From an uncultured Coriobacteriaceae bacterium (lineage in GTDB: Bacteria; Actinomycetota; Coriobacteriia; Coriobacteriales; Atopobiaceae), in the NCBI GenBank assembly GCA_900543875.1, contig UQSV01000005.1, forward strand, positions 1 to 46,605: a stretch of DNA of 46,605 bases. The letters run 5' to 3'. The position numbers and the translations under genes are program-made. Under the pieces are notes generated by a model that was given only the letters and a program-made list of their open reading frames with translations, was not told the DNA's origin and did not search any database. This document shows positions 33,911-41,581 of this stretch, piece by piece; the stretch's first letter is position 1, and the number at the start of each line of letters is the position of its first letter.

Positions 33911-34678
33911 GTGAAGCCTATTGGTTATATCGAACGAAAGACGATGCTATATCAGACCAAAGTCGAATATGGAGATTGGGCAATGAACCATGTGCAGGGC
34001 TGCGCTCATGGTTGCCTCTACCCGTGCTACGCGTTTCTTATGGCTCGTAGATTCGGCCGTGCTAAGACATACGAAGAATGGGTTCGACCATACCTCGTTA
34101 CCAACACGTTGGAGCTCCTGGAGAGGGAGCTGCCGAAATATCGAAACAAAATCAAGCAGATTCAGCTTTGCTTTACTACTGACCCTTTTATGGAGGGTTA
34201 TCCAGAAGTCTCGGCCCTCTCTTTGAAGGCTATCGACTTGATTAACAGCTATGGAATACCCTGCGTTACTCTAACTAAAGGCTTGCTGCCTAGCGAGCTA
34301 AAGAGCAGGAGACTGGATAACCAGTATGGAATTACCTGCGTTTCATTATCAGAAGAGTTTCGCATACAGATGGAGCCAGGCGCCGCTCCCTTGTCAAAAC
34401 GAATTCAGTCTCTAAAAGAGTTGCATGACGCCGGCTGTAAGACTTGGGTAAGCATGGAACCGTATCCGACGCCAAATATATGGAAACAAGATCTTCTTCC
34501 CATTCTTCAGCGGGTGTCATTTGTTGACAAAATTGTGTTTGGGCGGGTGCATTACGCGAATAGCGCCTCATCGTATGCCGATGCTGAGGCTTTTTATAGG
34601 TCGTCATCTAATATTGTCAGAAACTTTTGCGCTCGGCAGGGCATTTCTTGTTACATAAAGCAAGGAACGCCTGTTTAG
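33911..34678 (+). CDS. Three-Cys-motif, radical-SAM-like partner of TcmP
   Basis: A 255-residue protein. Its cluster motif GCAHGCLYPCYAF is Cys-x3-Cys-x3-Cys, one residue longer than the canonical radical SAM Cys-x3-Cys-x2-Cys. Downstream segments resemble radical SAM beta strands (QLCFTTDPFMEG, IPCVTLTKG, ITCVSLSEEFR, TWVSMEPYPTPN, FVDKIVFGR). The start is uncertain: GTG at 33911 with GGGGA 8 nt upstream is preferred over TTG at 33881. It is directly downstream of tcmP, same strand, likely co-transcribed. Families related to phage Gp37/Gp68 and spore photoproduct lyase show similar arrangement. The reaction is unknown. Confidence 0.82.
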   Translation: MKPIGYIERKTMLYQTKVEYGDWAMNHVQGCAHGCLYPCYAFLMARRFGRAKTYEEWVRPYLVTNTLELLERELPKYRNKIKQIQLCFTTDPFMEGYPEVSALSLKAIDLINSYGIPCVTLTKGLLPSELKSRRLDNQYGITCVSLSEEFRIQMEPGAAPLSKRIQSLKELHDAGCKTWVSMEPYPTPNIWKQDLLPILQRVSFVDKIVFGRVHYANSASSYADAEAFYRSSSNIVRNFCARQGISCYIKQGTPV

Positions 34679-34745
34679 CGCTCGGACCATTGCCGCGCTA
34701 GTTAATTTGAGATGCTTGCGTAGTCTATCTGGCTGAACGAGCTGC

Positions 34746-34773
34746 TTGCTGCTTTTGTCCGGGGTGATACACT
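34746..34773 (+). promoter_or_regulatory. Promoter ahead of a candidate small RNA
   Basis: TTGCTG (34746-34751), 16-nt spacer, TACACT (34768-34773) with an upstream TG. No protein-coding gene follows on this strand. Confidence 0.5.
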
Positions 34774-34779
34774 ACGCGA

Positions 34780-34905
34780 ATTTTGCGGTTTGACACGAAT
34801 TCGTGAGACCATGCCCCGTTACATCCCGCGAGCTACGCTCATCGTGTAGCATTAAACCAGTTAGCCCCGGGACGACCGCTGATTCAAGTCGCCGGGGCTC
34901 AATTT
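34780..34905 (+). ncRNA. Candidate small RNA of ~125 nt
   Basis: Between the promoter at 34746-34773 and a strong hairpin at 34863-34899 (AGCCCCGG/CCGGGGCT with an inner GAC/GTC pair, then CAATTTGT). Inside are a 12-bp palindrome (CACGAATTCGTG, 34794-34805) and a GCTAC/GTAGC hairpin near 34832-34850. No ORF. It lies immediately after the TcmP/three-Cys genes. Prediction from sequence form only. Confidence 0.4.
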
Positions 34906-35072
34906 GTATTGCGACGTGGAATGCTCCAAAAGGGCGAGGTGCGAACCTCGCTAACTTGACACCTGCAGGGCACCTGGCCCATTCGGTCTGCACATGCTAT
35001 TGCACGATTCGCATGGCTTTAACAAGGCGGTTGTTGCATCTCCCCACGTTGCGTCCGCCAAAGCTCCTCGCC
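34906..35072. other. Intergenic remainder before the minus-strand gene
   Basis: Includes GCGAGGTGCGAACCTCGC near 34936, which on the minus strand looks like a tRNA T-arm but has no tRNA around it. Nothing else of note. Confidence 0.35.
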
Positions 35073-35576
35073 CTACTCGACCTTGCTGTTAACGTACTCC
35101 AGCAGCACTTCCTTGACCTTCTCAGCTGCCCCTCTCGCCAACTTCTTGTTGGCGGGGGAGAGGCCGTCCTGCTCGAAGAACACCTCGATCGCAAGCCTGG
35201 CGGCCTCGCCGTCCGTGAGGGCAGCCTTGCCGCTGCGCTGCTCGTCCACCACCTCGGCGTAGAAGACGCGATTGCCCGGCGTGTTGCCTGCTAGCAGCTG
35301 CGGCGCCGCCGCCAGCAGGGTGCGCGACAGGCTCGAGAGCGTCCTCGTGGGGCTGCTCACGGCATCGGGCGCGCTCAGCAGAACGCTCACGCTCTCCTTG
35401 TCTGCCGCCACGTCTCCCAGCTGCCAGCGCTGCGCGCTGATGGAGCCGTTTGCGGCCTCCGTTGCCTGCTCAAGGGCCGCGAGCAGCTCGCCCTCGATGC
35501 TCAGCTTTGGGCTGGCCATGGCAACGTTGAGCGTGTAGGTAAACCTGGGATGCTCCTTCTCGTTCTTCTCGGCCAT
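35073..35576 (-). CDS. Unknown 167-residue protein
   Basis: Read as MAEKNEKEHPRFTYTLNVAMASPK... ending EVLLEYVNSKVE. It has no recognised domain, signal peptide or membrane segment. The alternating hydrophobic pattern in the first 40 residues and a helical end suggest a small alpha/beta protein. ATG at 35576 has no clear ribosome-binding site, so the start is uncertain or the message leaderless; TATCAT just upstream could be a -10. GC content is high like the core genome, unlike its left neighbours. It is isolated, with 390 nt before and 1.1 kb after it without genes. Confidence 0.55.
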   Translation of the reverse strand: MAEKNEKEHPRFTYTLNVAMASPKLSIEGELLAALEQATEAANGSISAQRWQLGDVAADKESVSVLLSAPDAVSSPTRTLSSLSRTLLAAAPQLLAGNTPGNRVFYAEVVDEQRSGKAALTDGEAARLAIEVFFEQDGLSPANKKLARGAAEKVKEVLLEYVNSKVE

Positions 35577-35776
35577 ATGATAGCCGGGGCGCAGCACATA
35601 GGTGTTGTGGATACAACTATGCACTGCGCGGCGCGCGAGGGCGTGATTGCGCTTCTCTTGACGGCTGTTCGTTGCAGCGTATAGTGCTCGTTAGTAAAGT
35701 CGGACAGCCTCTCGTAGATGCGCAACTCCGGCTCTTTTTGTATCTAGGGACGCTCAAGCCTCGGTCCTTCTCGCGC

Positions 35777-35823
35777 TGTTAAACTTGTTAAAGTTTGTTA
35801 AAGCTGTTAAACCTTGCTAAAGC
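35777..35823. repeat. Array of five TGTTAAA direct repeats with 9-10-nt period
   Basis: TGTTAAA or TGCTAAA begins at 35777, 35786, 35796, 35805 and 35815, an average period of 9.5 nt, close to one DNA turn. It could be a cluster of binding sites, a bent-DNA site or a replication-type iteron array. Confidence 0.65.
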
Positions 35824-36317
35824 AGTTAGACTTCTCCGCCCAAGCCGCCTTGCTCAGCACGGCTGCTCCGGGACTCTTGCCTCATGAGCGGCACTGCGAG
35901 AAACTGAATCTGGTCTTCTCAAAGGAGGGGGCTTCCAGGAACCGGGGGTTGTCCCTCGGAGCACAAATCAGCGCCCCTGACCGTATGGCCAGGGTCGCTT
36001 TCTCTAACGCATGTACCTGCTGCTAGACGCTGCGTTCGCTAGATTGCGAGACCTGTCTCGTAGCCCCCCGCGCGAGGCCACCAGGGTGTTGCCCGCCTTG
36101 ACGACGCAGCCCACAACCTGCACGTTCTTGCAGTGCCTCCCAGCTGATGCGTGGCCGTTTTCGATATTCGGAAGCAATATGGGTGGCCGGTGAGTAGCCA
36201 GGCAGCTTGGTTGGCCAAAATGGCCGATTTTGCCTTACGGTTATGCTTCGTTTGGGCGCCGATCGGTCAGTCTGCTTCCGTTTTTTGTGACTTGTTTTGG
36301 GCGGGTCGTGTGGGTAC

Positions 36318-36469
36318 TTGCGTTTTCCTGAAGCTAATATGCTGGGGCGCGAGTAGACGTGCGCACCGATGGTGAGCAGCAATTGCAAAACCACAGGTAG
36401 ATTCGTTGCGGTATCGATACTGTTCGGCGGCTATTCGCTGGCCTGGAATTTAGCTTCAGGAAAACGCAA
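36318..36469. repeat. Long palindromic element, copy C
   Basis: A perfect 20-bp inverted repeat (TTGCGTTTTCCTGAAGCTAA at 36318-36337, complement at 36450-36469) encloses 112 nt, including GCAAAACCACAGGTAGATT which recurs in copy D. Ends differ from elements A and B, so this is a second family. Confidence 0.7.
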
Positions 36470-36507
36470 CTACTCTTCCGCTGCGGCGGCAAAGTGATTT
36501 TCGAATT

Positions 36508-36630
36508 CTTGAGGCTAAAAATCGTTGTTGCGAGTAGCTGCTGAGGGCCATTTGTAAAACCGCTGGTAGATTGGCTGCGATGTCACGAGCGCCCCTAAGG
36601 TTAGCCGGCAGTGTGGAATTTAGCCTCAAG
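36508..36630. repeat. Long palindromic element, copy D
   Basis: Arms CTTGAGGCTAAA (36508-36519) and TTTAGCCTCAAG (36619-36630), with partial pairing beyond. Interior shares GTAAAACCGCTGGTAGATT with copy C (36389-36405 against 36555-36573), and the right arm GGAATTTAGCCTCAAGGAAT matches the right arm of copy C apart from a few changes. Confidence 0.65.
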
Positions 36631-36726
36631 GAATCGCAACTAGTTGATGCGGGGTGCGCGAAGGTGATGCAAGAGAGCGCGCGGACGAGCCCCGGAAGCA
36701 TCAACTTGGTGCTGCGGTCCGTTTGC

Positions 36727-37587
36727 TCAAACCTGCATAAGGGCGTGGTCACGGATCGAGCCAGCGAAGACGGGGGTTTGGATGCCGCACGCGAACAAAT
36801 CGGCCGCGAAGGCGGCGGCCTGCGCGTGGGCACCGTCGCCTTCTGCCTGGTTCACGATGATGTGGGTGGGCGCAATGGCCCCACGCTCGATCTCTGCAGC
36901 TAGGAGCCTTGCCGCAAGCTCGGGCGTTGCCGCGGCCTCGCCCGGATCGATGCCCAACAGCTCGCTTGCCAGCTCTGCGCGATGACACGCGCTTGCGAGC
37001 GGCTGGCCAAAGCCACTGGCCCCCAGCACGCACGCCACCGCGTTGGCGCCTGCGGGAACAACGGGCTCGTGGCTCTCGTGCAGCTTGAGCGGCAGGCGCT
37101 TGGAGCCGTCGGCCTCGACGAGCACGGCGTCTGCAAGAAGTCGCAGTTCATCGACAGCGATGGGGGAGGGGCCAAGCTTTCCCGCCGCGCCTGCGCGCCC
37201 GGCTGCCGGGGCTGCCGCACACACGATGCCGTCGCGGGCAAGTGCGGCTTCTACTTCGGCTTTATTGCTTGAGCTTACGGTCTCGACTCCATCAAAGGGC
37301 ATGAAGTGGGTGGTCGTTGCCAGCACCACGTGCGCGCCCTGCTCGCGTAGCTCTTCTGCCAGGGAGTGCAGCAGCGTCGTCTTGCCGCCGCCGCCAATCG
37401 CGGCGACGAGAGGTGCGGGGTGACTTACGCGCACACCGCCGGCCTCGCGCGTGCCACCCCTCTCGTCCTGCGCAGCGCCGGCCTTGCGCACGTCGCCCTT
37501 CTCGACCTGCGCGTCGCCAAGCACGCGCGCGCCGCTCTTCTCGGCCATCGCGCTCGCGGAAAACCCAAGGGCGTCAAGACAATTCAT
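36727..37587 (-). CDS. yqeC: Selenium cofactor biosynthesis protein YqeC
   Basis: A 286-residue putative nucleotide-binding protein of the YqeC family, a marker of selenium-dependent molybdenum hydroxylase maturation. A P-loop is present (VAAIGGGGKTTLLHSLAEEL, about 61-80), followed by VLATTTHFMPF, ADAVLVEADGSKRLPLKLHESHEPVVP and HIIVNQAEG. The first 55 residues are an Ala/Gly/Arg-rich stretch of unknown use. ATG at 37587 is chosen as the first start before the conserved part; its ribosome-binding site is weak. It diverges from yqeB across a 109-nt gap. Confidence 0.88.
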   Translation of the reverse strand: MNCLDALGFSASAMAEKSGARVLGDAQVEKGDVRKAGAAQDERGGTREAGGVRVSHPAPLVAAIGGGGKTTLLHSLAEELREQGAHVVLATTTHFMPFDGVETVSSSNKAEVEAALARDGIVCAAAPAAGRAGAAGKLGPSPIAVDELRLLADAVLVEADGSKRLPLKLHESHEPVVPAGANAVACVLGASGFGQPLASACHRAELASELLGIDPGEAAATPELAARLLAAEIERGAIAPTHIIVNQAEGDGAHAQAAAFAADLFACGIQTPVFAGSIRDHALMQV

Positions 37588-37696
37588 CAGGCAACCTAAC
37601 CTATAGTGAGCATTGGCGGGTAGCGCGTTGTCCTCGCAGACATACCGCGCCCGTCTCGCACCACCATTGTGACGCACGAAAGGGACGTGAGAGACC

Positions 37697-38491
37697 ATGC
37701 TCGTTGAGATTCGAGGAGCGGGCGATATCGCCACCGGCATCGCCATTCGCCTGCACCGCGCCGGCTGCAAGGTTGTCATGTGCGACCTCGCCATCCCCAC
37801 CTCCATCCGCAGGACCGTCTGCTTCTCCGAGGCCATCCGCCTGGGAACGTGCGAGGTCGAGGGCATCCGCGCCCGCCTTGCCCACAACCTGGCCGAGGCT
37901 CGCACCATCGTTGTGAACGGCGACGTCGCCGTGCTCGTCGACCCGTCAGGCGCCAGCGCCGCCGAGCTCAAGCCCGCGGTGCTCGTTGACGCCATCCTCG
38001 CCAAGAAGAACCTGGGCACCACGCGCGACATGGCGCCCGTCGTCATTGGCGTGGGTCCCGGCTTTACCGCAGGTAGGGACTGCCATGCCGTGGTCGAGAC
38101 CAAGCGCGGCCACTACCTGGGCCAGGTCATCCTCGACGGTCCGGCCGCGCCCAACACGGGCATTCCCGGCGTCATCGCCGGCCACTCCGCCGACCGCGTG
38201 CTGCGCGCCCCGGTCGACGGCGTCTTTGAGCCGGTACTGCAGATTGGCGACGTCGTGCGTGCGGGCCAGGTGGCCGCCACGGTTGCCGGCGTGCCCATGA
38301 CCTGCACCATCGACGGCGTGCTGCGCGGCCTGCTCCAGGAGGGCGTCGAGGTCACGGCCGGCATGAAGTCCGGCGACATCGACCCGCGCTGCGAGCGCGC
38401 CCACTGCTTCACCGCCTCGGACAAGGCACGCGCCGTTGGCGGCGGCGTGCTCGAGGCCATCTGCCACTTCACGTCGCGTCTGGAAGGCTAG
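37697..38491 (+). CDS. yqeB: Selenium-dependent molybdenum hydroxylase system protein YqeB
   Basis: A 264-residue protein of the YqeB/EF2563 family. It begins MLVEIRGAGDIATGIAIRLHRAGCKVVMCDLA, a Rossmann-like nucleotide-binding start, continues with VVIGVGPGFTAGRDCHAVVETKRGHYLG and ends with a barrel-like GVFEPVLQIGDVVRAGQVAATV segment. The family is found only in genomes with SelD and selenium-containing molybdenum hydroxylases; its exact reaction is not established. AGAGACC precedes the ATG. It is followed after 2 nt by xdhC and is divergent from yqeC. Confidence 0.92.
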   Translation: MLVEIRGAGDIATGIAIRLHRAGCKVVMCDLAIPTSIRRTVCFSEAIRLGTCEVEGIRARLAHNLAEARTIVVNGDVAVLVDPSGASAAELKPAVLVDAILAKKNLGTTRDMAPVVIGVGPGFTAGRDCHAVVETKRGHYLGQVILDGPAAPNTGIPGVIAGHSADRVLRAPVDGVFEPVLQIGDVVRAGQVAATVAGVPMTCTIDGVLRGLLQEGVEVTAGMKSGDIDPRCERAHCFTASDKARAVGGGVLEAICHFTSRLEG

Positions 38492-38493
38492 CC

Positions 38494-39483
38494 ATGGAGG
38501 GAATTTCGCTGCTGCGCGCCGCTGCCGGGGAGCTCGAGGCCGGCCGCAAGGTGGTCGAGTGCGTCGTGCTCGCCACGCGTGGCTCGGCCGCGCGCCACGC
38601 CGGCGCCCGTATGCTCACGCTCGAGGACGGCACCCTGCTGGGCACCGTGGGCGGCGGCACGCCCGAGCTGCGCTGCCAGGAGATGTCGCGCGAGTGCTTG
38701 CTCGACGGCCGCCCGCGCCGCGTCACGATGGAGCGCGGCATCGTCGACATCGCCTGTGGCGGGGCCCAGGACCTGGGTGTTCGTGCCCTGAGCCAGGCAG
38801 ACCTCGTGGCGCTCACCGCCGCGCTCGACGCCGCCGACGCCGGGCGCACGGGCCGGCTGCTCGTTGACTGGAGCGCTCCCGAGCCCGTGGCCACCTACGA
38901 GCCCGACGACGTGCCGACCCACGCCGGCGAGCCCCACCTCGAGGGTGACGTCTTTGTCGAGACGGTCGCGGCGGCCGAGCGCGCCGTGATCTTTGGCGGT
39001 GGACACGTGGGCCGCGCTCTGGTGCCCGCGCTTGCCGCGATTGACTTCGAGGTCACGGTGTTCGACGACCGTCCCGACGTTGCCAAGTCCGAGAACTTCC
39101 CGGCAGCGAGCCACGTCATTCTCGGCGACTTTGCCAACATCGACGAAGGAATCGAGCTTACTCCGCGCGACTACGTGATCGTGATGACCCGCGGGCATGT
39201 GGCAGACGAGCAGGTCGTGGCCCAGGCCGTGCGCCATAACCCCTGCTACCTTGGTTGTATGGGCAGCCGCAACAAGCGCCGCGTGCTCGAGAAGGTCGTG
39301 GCCGACGCCGGTGCGACTCCTGAGCAGATCGCGGCAGTCGACCTGCCCATTGGTTACTCGATTGGCGCCGTGACCCCGGCCGAGATTGCCGTGAGCATCG
39401 CCGCCAAAGTTATCGAGGTGCGCCACGCCGGCGACGCCGACAAGGGTCCCTCGCACGTCTCGCACGCCTGCCCCAGCATGTAG
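38494..39483 (+). CDS. xdhC: XdhC-family molybdenum cofactor insertion/sulfuration protein
   Basis: A 329-residue XdhC/CoxI protein. The N-terminal XdhC domain has GSAARHAGARMLTLEDGTLLGTVGGGTPE. The C-terminal Rossmann domain begins AVIFGGGHVGRALVPALAAIDFEVTVFDDRP (about residues 165-195) and includes YVIVMTRGHVADEQVV and YLGCMGSRNKRR. XdhC proteins bind the molybdenum cofactor and help sulfurate and insert it in xanthine dehydrogenase-like enzymes; in selenium systems they may act with YqeB. It is 2 nt after yqeB and thus co-transcribed. Confidence 0.92.
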   Translation: MEGISLLRAAAGELEAGRKVVECVVLATRGSAARHAGARMLTLEDGTLLGTVGGGTPELRCQEMSRECLLDGRPRRVTMERGIVDIACGGAQDLGVRALSQADLVALTAALDAADAGRTGRLLVDWSAPEPVATYEPDDVPTHAGEPHLEGDVFVETVAAAERAVIFGGGHVGRALVPALAAIDFEVTVFDDRPDVAKSENFPAASHVILGDFANIDEGIELTPRDYVIVMTRGHVADEQVVAQAVRHNPCYLGCMGSRNKRRVLEKVVADAGATPEQIAAVDLPIGYSIGAVTPAEIAVSIAAKVIEVRHAGDADKGPSHVSHACPSM

Positions 39484-39521
39484 CAGCACCGGCCGGGCTC
39501 GCTCGGCTCCCGCCTCTTTCT

Positions 39522-39590
39522 CAAAATCCTAGGATTATGCCGTTATCAGCATTTAACGGATAGTGTTAACGGCATTTTCCTAGGATTTTG
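39522..39590. terminator. Long palindrome after xdhC (terminator-like)
   Basis: CAAAATCCTAGGA (39522-39534) and TCCTAGGATTTTG (39578-39590) form a perfect 13-bp stem, with an inner 7-bp pair GCCGTTA/TAACGGC. The right arm ends in GATTTTG, so it can terminate transcripts in one direction and, by symmetry, in the other. Confidence 0.65.
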
Positions 39591-39625
39591 CGGTTGGGGG
39601 ATGGCTATGGCTGGCTGCGGTTGGG

Positions 39626-39714
39626 GCCATGTGCCGGCGGGGGCAAAGGACTCGCCCCCTGTCCCGGGCGGCCATGTGCCAGCGGGGACAAAAGACCCGT
39701 CCCCCTGTCCCCGT
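39626..39714. repeat. Two tandem ~44-bp copies carrying GGGGACA / TGTCCCC palindromes
   Basis: GGCCATGTGCCGGCGGGGGC... (39626) and GGCCATGTGCCAGCGGGGAC... (39670) are direct repeats. Each contains the GGGGACAAAAGAC...GTCCCCCTGTCCC palindrome of the dispersed family. Confidence 0.65.
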
Positions 39715-39737
39715 CGCGGCGGGCGCCGTTCGCATAG

Positions 39738-39761
39738 CGTTATATACCGCTCGCAAGAACG
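39738..39761. promoter_or_regulatory. CGTTAT-N12-AGAACG site upstream of modA, possible ModE-like operator
   Basis: Same 6-12-6 architecture as 18644-18667, with one mismatch in the right arm. 183 nt before the modA start. Confidence 0.45.
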
Positions 39762-39848
39762 GTTGACCCGTTAGGGCTGTTCTTTTCCCTTAAGGGTTGC
39801 CAAACCATTTGTAAGGGTTCAGACTTTGATTCAGTTTCTTATGGCGAG

Positions 39849-39872
39849 CGTTGTTTAAATTCATACACAACG
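39849..39872. promoter_or_regulatory. CGTTGT-N12-ACAACG site upstream of modA, possible ModE-like operator
   Basis: Perfectly symmetric arms of 6 nt (7 with flanking G and C), 12-nt spacer, AT-rich centre. 72 nt before the modA start, in a position to overlap the promoter. Confidence 0.5.
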
Positions 39873-39943
39873 CCTAAGCGGAAATAAGAATTTCTTGGTA
39901 TCCAAGCCACACTGGGGCCGAGCGGGGGAGAAGGGGATGCAAC

Positions 39944-40819
39944 ATGCGTAACGTCAGCCGCAGGCAGGTTCTGCAGGGAATGGGCGCCGGCATCGTCGCC
40001 GTCACCACCGGCATGAGTCTCGTGGGCTGCGGTGGCTCCGCCGCCACCACCGAGGCCGCCACGACCGAGGCCGCTGCCTCGGGCGAGAGCCTCATCGTCT
40101 TCGCTGCCGCGAGCATGACCGAGAGCCTCACCAAGGCCACCGACGCCTTCACCAAGGAGACCGGCACCGAGGTCGCCTTCACCTTCGATTCCTCGGGCAC
40201 CCTCAAGACCCAGATCCAGGAGGGCGCCGAGTGTGACGTCTTCATCTCCGCCGGCCAGAAGCAGATGAACCAGCTCGACGCCACCGCTGACTCGAGCGTC
40301 AACACCGAGGGTCTCGACCTCATCGAGAGCGGCACCCGCTTCAACATCCTCGAGAACGAGGTCACCCTCGTTGTCCCCGAGGGCAACCCCGCCAACATCA
40401 ACAGCTTCGATGAGCTGGCCCAGCACCTCCAGGCCGGTGACATCAAGCTCGCCATGGGCAACTCCGACGTGCCGGTGGGTCAGTACACCCAGAAGATCCT
40501 GGCCTACTACAACCTCAACGAGGACGAGCTCGCCGCCGCTGGCGTGCTGACCTACGGCACCAACGTCAAGGAAGTCACGACGCAGGTCTCCGAGGACGCC
40601 GTCGACTGCGGCATCATCTACCGCACCGATGCCGTCTCTGCCGGTCTCACCGTGGTCGACGTCGCCACCAAGGACATGTGCGGCCAGGTCATCTACCCGG
40701 CTGCCGTCGTCAAGGGCACCAAGCACGAGCAGGCCGCCAAGGACTACCTCGAGTTCCTCAAGGGCTCCGAGGCCGGCGCCTGCTTCGAGGAGGTCGGCTT
40801 CAAGCCGCTGTCCGAGTAA
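39944..40819 (+). CDS. modA: Molybdate-binding lipoprotein of the ABC importer
   Basis: A 291-residue solute-binding protein. The N-terminus combines a twin-arginine-like RR (6-7) with a lipobox ending at Cys29 (SLVGC), so it is an exported lipoprotein anchored to the membrane. A Gly/Ala/Thr linker precedes ESLIVFAAASMTESLTKATDAF, the family start, followed by TFDSSGTLKTQIQEGAECDVFISAG, where the oxyanion is bound, and AMGNSDVPVGQYTQKIL and CGIIYRTDA. It binds molybdate, possibly tungstate too. GGAGAAGGGG lies before the ATG. First gene of modABC with a 460-nt upstream region holding two candidate operators. Confidence 0.94.
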   Translation: MRNVSRRQVLQGMGAGIVAVTTGMSLVGCGGSAATTEAATTEAAASGESLIVFAAASMTESLTKATDAFTKETGTEVAFTFDSSGTLKTQIQEGAECDVFISAGQKQMNQLDATADSSVNTEGLDLIESGTRFNILENEVTLVVPEGNPANINSFDELAQHLQAGDIKLAMGNSDVPVGQYTQKILAYYNLNEDELAAAGVLTYGTNVKEVTTQVSEDAVDCGIIYRTDAVSAGLTVVDVATKDMCGQVIYPAAVVKGTKHEQAAKDYLEFLKGSEAGACFEEVGFKPLSE

Positions 40820-40906
40820 TGGGTCACGCGTATGGCGTGAGATAAGAGTCTAAGCGGCGCCCCGGCCGAATTTCGACGGTCGGGGCACGTGTCGTTGGAG
40901 GAAGCC

Positions 40907-41581
40907 GTGGACTGGTATCCGCTCATAAACTCGCTGCGCATCGCCGCGGTGGCCACGGTGGTGGTGTACTTTGCCGGCATCGGCGCCGCGCAGCTCATTG
41001 CCCGCATGCCGCGCACGGTCAAGGCGCTGCTCGACGTGGTGCTCACGCTGCCGCTCGTGCTGCCGCCCACCGTCGTTGGCTACCTGCTGCTGCTCGTCCT
41101 GGGGCCGCGCCGCCCGGTGGGCGCGTGGGTGCTCGAGACCTTTGGCATCAAGCTCACCATAACGTGGTACAGCGCGATCTTTGCCTGCATCATCGTGGCG
41201 TTCCCGCTGATGTACCGCACCGCCCGCGGCGCGTTCGAGGCCTACGACGACACGCTCACCGACGCCGCCCAGACCTTGGGCAAGAGCCGCATCTGGGCCT
41301 TCTGGCACGTCCAGATGCCCAGCTGCGCGCAGGGCATCCTCGCTGGCGCGGTGCTGGCCTTTGCTCGCGCCCTGGGCGAGTACGGCGCCACCGCCATGAT
41401 CGCCGGCTACACCCCCGGCCAGACGGCGACCGTCTCCACCACGGTCTACCAGCTGTGGCGCACCGGAGACGACATGCTCGCCCTCAAGTGGGTGCTCGTG
41501 AACATGGCGATCTCGGCTGTGGTGCTGCTTGCCATGAACTGGCTCGAGGGCCGCGCCCGCACGCAGGGAGGTACCAAGTGA
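40907..41581 (+). CDS. modB: Molybdate ABC transporter permease
   Basis: A 224-residue membrane protein with five hydrophobic segments. LPLVLPPTVVGYLLLLVLG and the permease-ATPase contact loop (DAAQTLGKSRIWAFWHVQMP) are typical, and the C-terminal GEYGATAMIAGYTPGQTATV is the ModB signature. GTG at 40907 is preferred because GGAGG lies 5 nt upstream, over GTG at 40889. Overlaps modC by 4 nt (GTGA). Partner of ModA and ModC. Confidence 0.92.
   Translation: MDWYPLINSLRIAAVATVVVYFAGIGAAQLIARMPRTVKALLDVVLTLPLVLPPTVVGYLLLLVLGPRRPVGAWVLETFGIKLTITWYSAIFACIIVAFPLMYRTARGAFEAYDDTLTDAAQTLGKSRIWAFWHVQMPSCAQGILAGAVLAFARALGEYGATAMIAGYTPGQTATVSTTVYQLWRTGDDMLALKWVLVNMAISAVVLLAMNWLEGRARTQGGTK

Larger units (their letters stand above)
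35577..36726. other. 1.15-kb gene-free region at the right edge of the defence island
   Basis: No supported gene. It holds a phased TGTTAAA array (35777-35823), a hairpin CCCTG...CAGGG near 35968-35992, and two long palindromic elements (36318-36469, 36508-36630). AT-rich compared with neighbours. Confidence 0.45.

Noticed and set aside
34930..34960. tRNA gene suggested by a T-arm-like hairpin
   Set aside because: No D-arm, anticodon arm or acceptor stem surrounds it, and the T-loop lacks the conserved A.
39762..39943. Molybdenum-cofactor riboswitch upstream of modA
   Set aside because: The leader is long enough, but I could not fold it to the known Moco motif with any confidence.
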